Assembly (NCBI GenBank): GCA_030602145.1 | Contig: JAUWAH010000052.1 | Coordinates: 1 to 9,857, forward strand | Direction: 5' to 3' | Length of the DNA: 9,857 nt | Source: Desulfobulbus sp. | Lineage (GTDB): Bacteria; Desulfobacterota; Desulfobulbia; Desulfobulbales; Desulfobulbaceae | Shown here: positions 7,568-9,857 of the stretch, piece after piece | Layout: each line of letters begins with the position of its first letter | How positions within the stretch are numbered: the stretch's first letter is position 1 | Notes under the pieces: generated by a model | Databases searched by the model: none | The model's input: the letters and a program-made list of their open reading frames with translations, nothing else | What the model was told of the DNA's origin: nothing | Translations under genes and position numbers: made by a program

Positions 7568-7845
7568 ATGAAACCGCTTCGTTTCGAATGGGATGAATAT
7601 AAGGCCAAAAGCAATCTCAAGAAACACAAGGTCAACTTCGAAGAAGCCAAAACCGTTTTTCATGACGAAAATGCGCGATTGATTCCTGATCCGGAACATT
7701 CAGAGGAAGAAGCCAGGTTCATCCTCATGGGTTGAGCACTGGAGTGAAGATGCTGGTTGTGTGCCATTGTTACCGGGAATCCGAACAAGTAATCAGGATC
7801 ATATCGGCAAGAAAGGCGACGAAGCGAGAAATGTCTTTCTATTGA
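7568..7845 (+). pseudogene. brnT: Frameshifted BrnT-family toxin
   Basis: BrnT toxins are small RelE-fold ribonucleases that are neutralised by BrnA. From ATG 7568 the frame reads FEWDEYKAKSNLKKHKVNF, then IPDPEHSEEEARFILMG, typical of the BrnT N-terminal half, and then hits TGA at 7733-7735 after 55 residues. Shifting the frame by one base at 7732, equivalent to restoring one lost T, gives L-S-T-G-V-K-M-LVVCHCY, then VIRIISARKATKRE and SFY, ending at TGA 7843-7845. That is the expected BrnT C-terminus. The repaired protein would be 92 residues, the normal family size. The stop of the repaired frame lies just before brnA. There is no slippery heptamer at the shift, so a mutation or a sequencing error is more likely than programmed frameshifting. 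An upstream in-frame ATG at 7478 has a good AGGAG site but would add 30 residues that do not look like BrnT. The truncated protein lacks the conserved C-terminal core and should be inactive. Confidence 0.85.
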
Positions 7846-7856
7846 AAGGTGGCAAC

Positions 7857-8066
7857 ATGTTAAAAGAATACGACTTTTCGAAATCCAAGAAAAATCCCTA
7901 CGCCGCCAGGCTGAAAAAACAGATCACCATCAGGATTGACGAAGATTCAATCAACTATTTCAAGGAAATATCGGAAGAAGTAGGAATCCCTTATCAAAGT
8001 GTCATAAACCTTTATCTGAGGGATTGTGCGAAATCGAACAGAAAGCTCAAGCTCGATTGGAAATAG
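7857..8066 (+). CDS. brnA: BrnA-type (CopG-like) antitoxin
   Basis: This 69-residue DNA-binding antitoxin pairs with BrnT and normally represses the brnTA operon. The visible core is KKQITIRIDEDSINYFKEI, followed by GIPYQSVINLYLRDCA, the ribbon-helix-helix-type pattern of BrnA/CopG proteins, with a lysine-rich C-terminus ending LKLDWK. The start is ATG 7857, preceded by AAAGGTGG (7845-7852), a strong ribosome-binding site 4 bases away. The frame stays open upstream to 7761, but that part is the frame-shifted toxin gene. The gene looks intact although its partner is broken, so it may persist as an orphan regulator. Codon use is richer in A and T than in the flanking core genes, which fits an acquired module. 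Confidence 0.85.
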   Translation: MLKEYDFSKSKKNPYAARLKKQITIRIDEDSINYFKEISEEVGIPYQSVINLYLRDCAKSNRKLKLDWK

Positions 8067-8237
8067 CATGTATCTGCAATCGAAGAAGCAGCCGCTTCAG
8101 CGGCCACAGAAGCAAATGCATCCATCAAATGGGCATATCGTTCTCTGAGTACCATCGAGCTTCAGCCAACTTCAACAGGCGCTGGGGACACGGCTGTGTT
8201 CGATGGCAATCAGATATTAGAGCCTCTTGCAAAATAA
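8067..8237 (+). pseudogene. Start-less coding remnant of unknown origin
   Basis: Immediately after the brnA stop, in the same frame, an open stretch of 56 codons runs to TAA at 8235-8237. It reads HVSAIEEAAASAATEANAS, then IKWAYRSLSTIELQPT, then a segment ending VFDGNQILEPLAK. The composition (alanine-rich helix, then a mixed segment) and codon choice look protein-coding, but there is no usable start codon near its beginning. The last five codons and the stop lie in the left end of the repeat element that begins at 8220. The likely reading is the internal or C-terminal fragment of an eroded gene cut by insertion of the element. I do not recognise the family. A chance open frame cannot be excluded. 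Confidence 0.35.
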
Positions 8238-8361
8238 ACTGCTGACGAGTTTTTTTCGTCATTCCCGCGAAAGCGGGAATCCAGAACTCATTGATTTTTC
8301 CAGGACTGGATTCCCGATGACTACCTCGGGAATGACTCAACCGTCTTTTTGCAAAAGCCTC
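8220..8361. mobile_element. MITE-like element of nested inverted repeats
   Basis: The outer ends GAGCCTCTTGCAAAA (8220-8234) and TTTTGCAAAAGCCTC (8347-8361) are inverted copies with 13 of 15 positions matching. Inside are two hairpins. The first is ATTCCCGC/GCGGGAAT around a GAAA loop (8261-8280), and the second is ATTCCCGA/TCGGGAAT around an 8-base loop (8310-8333). The two hairpins are also inverted copies of each other: GTCATTCCCG (8258-8267) pairs with CGGGAATGAC (8327-8336), and CGGGAATCCAG (8274-8284) with CTGGATTCCCG (8306-8316). The GTCATTCCCGCGAAAGCGGGAATCC-like unit is a recurrent intergenic palindrome in many proteobacterial genomes. No transposase gene is present, so this is a non-autonomous, about 142-bp element. 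No clear target-site duplication was found. Confidence 0.75.
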
Positions 8362-8423
8362 AATAGGCTTGGAATACGGAGAATTCACAAAACGAGTTTA
8401 GATTCTGGAGACAATCAGGAGAC

Positions 8424-8462
8424 AAAAATAGGGGTGGCGATTACTCGCAAACCCCTGTTTTT
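8424..8462. terminator. Bidirectional Rho-independent terminator
   Basis: AAAAATAGGGGT (8424-8435) and ACCCCTGTTTTT (8451-8462) form a 12-bp stem with one mismatch. The loop holds a second small stem (GCGA 8437-8440 with TCGC 8445-8448). U tracts follow the stem on both strands. It lies 12 bases past the 3' end of the minus-strand tRNA gene and should end that transcript. It would also stop reading from the brnTA side. Confidence 0.8.
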
Positions 8463-8474
8463 ATTAATAAAGAA

Positions 8475-8560
8475 TGGCGGAGAAGGAGAGATTCGAACTC
8501 TCGGTACTTGCGTACACACGCGTTCCAGGCGTGCACCTTAAACCACTCGGTCACCTCTCC
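8475..8560 (-). tRNA. tRNA-Ser (GGA)
   Basis: The minus strand folds into a complete serine tRNA. The acceptor stem is GGAGAGG with CTTCTCC (one G-U), and the D stem is ACC/GGT. The anticodon stem-loop is CACGC-CTGGAAC-GCGTG with anticodon GGA (complement at 8524-8526). The long variable arm has GTAC/GTAC around GCAA, the T arm is GAGAG-TTCGAAT-CTCTC, and CCA is encoded at the 3' end (8475-8477). It reads UCC and UCU codons. The long variable arm and the anticodon identify serine. Confidence 0.97.
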
Positions 8561-8619
8561 GGGATTGGCCTGTTAAGGGCGGGACGCGCAGCTGTTGAGC
8601 CGTGCCGGATGTGGTGCCT

Positions 8620-8648
8620 TTTCTATCCTGCGCGCCGGTTTTTTACAA
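8620..8648 (-). promoter_or_regulatory. Probable sigma70 promoter for tRNA-Ser
   Basis: On the minus strand, TTGTAA (8643-8648) and TAGAAA (8620-8625) are separated by 17 bases. Transcription would start near 8613, about 53 bases before the tRNA. Each hexamer has two mismatches to the consensus, so the call is moderate. Confidence 0.45.
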
Positions 8649-8731
8649 CAGAAAAAGCACCCCGCTCTCGTAAAAAGCCACGGCAACAAGGATCATTCCT
8701 TTCCACAACCCGGGCAACCTTGGCGGAAGGA

Positions 8732-9250
8732 TCATGCCTTCAAGGGCTGGCATGGGGTGGTTGACGACCGGCGGCTCCGAAAGAAATCCTGGAGAAGACG
8801 GCTGCACTGTTCAGCGCAAACCCCGCCCGTCACGGCAAAACGGTGGTTCAGGCAGCCATCGCTGCCAATGCAGTACTTGGAAACGATCCCGCCGGCCTTG
8901 GGATCAGTAGCCCCGTAAACCAGCCGTCCTATCCGGGCGTGGACCAGCAGGGTCGCACACATGGCGCAGGGTTCCAGGGTCACATAGACGGTGGCACCGG
9001 GCAGCCGGTAATTGCCGATGGCCAAGGCGGCCAACCGTACGGCCCGCATCTCGGCATGGCCGGATGGATCCGAAGCGCCTATGCAGTTGTTGCCCGCTTC
9101 GGCCATGATCGTTCCGGTGGCATCCACCACCACCGCGCCGACCGGCACTTCGCCGGCCTCGGCGGCCAAACGGGCCTGGACAAGGGCTCTTTCCATCAGT
9201 GAACAGTCCAACTTCGACCCGTCCTCCGCACCTGATGGTGTGTTCGCCAT
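8732..9250 (-). CDS. tadA: tRNA-specific adenosine deaminase
   Basis: TadA deaminates A34 to inosine in the wobble position of tRNA-Arg(ACG), so that one tRNA can read several arginine codons. It acts as a zinc-dependent homodimer in the cytoplasm and is usually essential. The product has 172 residues, near the E. coli length. The zinc site is visible as H65 in GHAEMRA, with the catalytic E67, and C95 and C98 in LEPCAMC. PVGAVVV (36-42) and the C-terminal region with SRLLQDFF (about 149-156) are also typical. Start ATG at 9250 (minus strand) is preceded by GAGGAG nine bases upstream. The gene is on the same strand as tRNA-Ser but 171 bases separate them and no clear terminator was found between. 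It is divergent from the regulator gene to the right. Confidence 0.95.
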   Translation of the reverse strand: MANTPSGAEDGSKLDCSLMERALVQARLAAEAGEVPVGAVVVDATGTIMAEAGNNCIGASDPSGHAEMRAVRLAALAIGNYRLPGATVYVTLEPCAMCATLLVHARIGRLVYGATDPKAGGIVSKYCIGSDGCLNHRFAVTGGVCAEQCSRLLQDFFRSRRSSTTPCQPLKA

Positions 9251-9280
9251 ACCTAGATTCTCCTCTGCTTAAACTTCCGG

Positions 9281-9308
9281 TTGCTTTTCCGGACAGGAGG
9301 TTTATACA
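9281..9308 (+). promoter_or_regulatory. Probable promoter of the NtrC-like regulator
   Basis: TTGCTT (9281-9286) and TATACA (9303-9308), separated by 16 bases, form a plausible sigma70 promoter with a transcript start near 9315, about 47 bases before ATG 9362. An overlapping minus-strand pair, TTGCAA (9322-9327) and TATAAA (complement of 9301-9306), has a short 15-base spacer and could serve tadA. The divergent genes may therefore share a compact promoter region. Confidence 0.4.
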
Positions 9309-9361
9309 TACGAAAAGGATATTGCAATCACGAAATCGAAATAGGCAACGGGAGCATGACC

Positions 9362-9857
9362 ATGAGCGAAAAAAGAGCAACGGTTCTTGCCTACAAATGC
9401 CCGCCGGAAAGCAGATTGAGTATCGAAACCGCCCTGGCCGCCAGCTTTGAACTCACCTTCCAGAACGATCCCGCCCTTTTCCAGACCGAGGTCAGCAAAA
9501 AGCCCTACGATATCATCTTTATGAATTTCCAGCCGGAAAACGGCAAGAAGTTCAAGCTGCTGGAAAAAGTTCAGGAGCAGACGCCCTTCACGCCGGTGAT
9601 CATCACCTGTGAATCCGAGGATTCGATCCACATCGACAAACGGCTCGAACCCATCGTCTACGACATCCTCAACCTGCCGCTCTCCCCCGGCCGGGTCAAG
9701 CGGACCGTCCGCCAGGCCCTCTACAAACGCCAGCAGGAAAACGAACTGGCCTATCTGCGCCGCACCCAGGACATCGTCTACAGTTTCGATCGGATCATCC
9801 CCGAGAGCGACAGCTACAAAGCGGTGATCAAGAGCTAGAAAAAATTTGCCCCCACCC
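9362..9857 (+). pseudogene. NtrC-type sigma54 activator, degenerate receiver, amber-interrupted
   Basis: This is the N-terminal part of an NtrC-family enhancer-binding protein; the remainder lies beyond the window. The chosen start, ATG 9362, has GGGAG seven bases upstream; ATG 9356 and a TTG at 9281 are less likely. Residues 1-120 form a receiver-like fold whose key residues are lost. The acidic pair is replaced by Y11-K12 in LAYKCP, the phospho-acceptor aspartate by N55 in IIFMNFQPENG, and the conserved lysine by L105 in LNLPLSP. A helical linker follows and then the family signature FDRIIPESDSYKAVIKS. A TAG at 9836-9838 stops the frame after 158 residues, but the same frame continues as KKFAPT to the edge, matching the usual LKKFAPTD run into the AAA+ Walker A. 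A TTG-to-TAG change would explain it. It may be a pseudogene, a short stand-alone pseudo-receiver, or a sequencing error. Confidence 0.7.

Noticed and set aside
7727..7740. Programmed frameshift in brnT
   Set aside because: No slippery X-XXY-YYZ heptamer or following stable stem is visible; a deletion explains it better.
8125..8541. Small open frames on both strands across the repeat element and tRNA
   Set aside because: They translate inverted repeats and tRNA sequence, lack ribosome-binding sites and have no protein-like pattern.
8561..8731. Terminator after tadA on the minus strand
   Set aside because: Short imperfect stems (for example AAGGA/TCCTT at 8689-8702) are present but none is followed by a U tract; nothing else was seen in this gap besides the tRNA promoter.
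9836..9838. Pyrrolysine readthrough of TAG
   Set aside because: There is no pyl gene or PYLIS-like signal in view, and the codon sits in a linker where a leucine is usual; kept only as a check to run.

Overview
The window is about 9.9 kb of GC-rich, gene-dense bacterial DNA. It most likely comes from a Gram-negative member of the Desulfobacterota (former Deltaproteobacteria, perhaps a Desulfobulbales relative). That placement is an inference from gene content and protein flavour: a DUF374 acyltransferase coupled to uvrB, a stand-alone CbiA/DsrN-type amidotransferase, a hybrid kinase with an HD-GYP regulator, and an NtrC-like regulator with a degenerate receiver. No phylogenetic marker was tested.

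Layout. Positions 39-2769 (+) hold uvrB overlapping a DUF374-family lysophospholipid acyltransferase by 8 bases. After a short gap with an 11-bp inverted repeat that has a third competing arm comes a cobyrinate a,c-diamide synthase-type gene (about 2833/2860-4221, +). The next gap ends in a perfect sigma70 consensus promoter (TTGACA, 17 bp, TATAAT). It drives a membrane hybrid histidine kinase (to 6304), which overlaps by ATGA with a receiver/HD-GYP cyclic-di-GMP phosphodiesterase (6301-7365). These two form a clear two-gene signalling operon.

Positions 7366-8470 are an AT-richer accessory island. It contains a brnT toxin gene broken by a one-base deletion, an apparently intact brnA antitoxin gene, a start-less coding remnant, and a roughly 142-bp MITE-like element built of nested inverted repeats. 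A bidirectional hairpin terminator closes the island.

On the minus strand follow tRNA-Ser(GGA) (8475-8560) and tadA (8732-9250). Divergent from tadA (9362 onward, +) is the N-terminal part of an NtrC-type sigma54 activator. Its receiver has lost its phosphorylation residues, and an in-frame amber codon lies just before the point where the AAA+ domain should begin. The frame stays open and family-like to the window edge.

How the parts relate. The core genes serve DNA repair, lipid acylation, tetrapyrrole amidation and tRNA wobble editing, and they look ordinary. The kinase/HD-GYP pair is the best-supported functional module. The points most worth a second look are the consensus promoter that contradicts the obvious kinase start codon, the toxin-dead brnTA locus, the nested-repeat element with its neighbouring gene remnant, and the amber-interrupted pseudo-receiver regulator. 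I found no wholly new multi-gene system.
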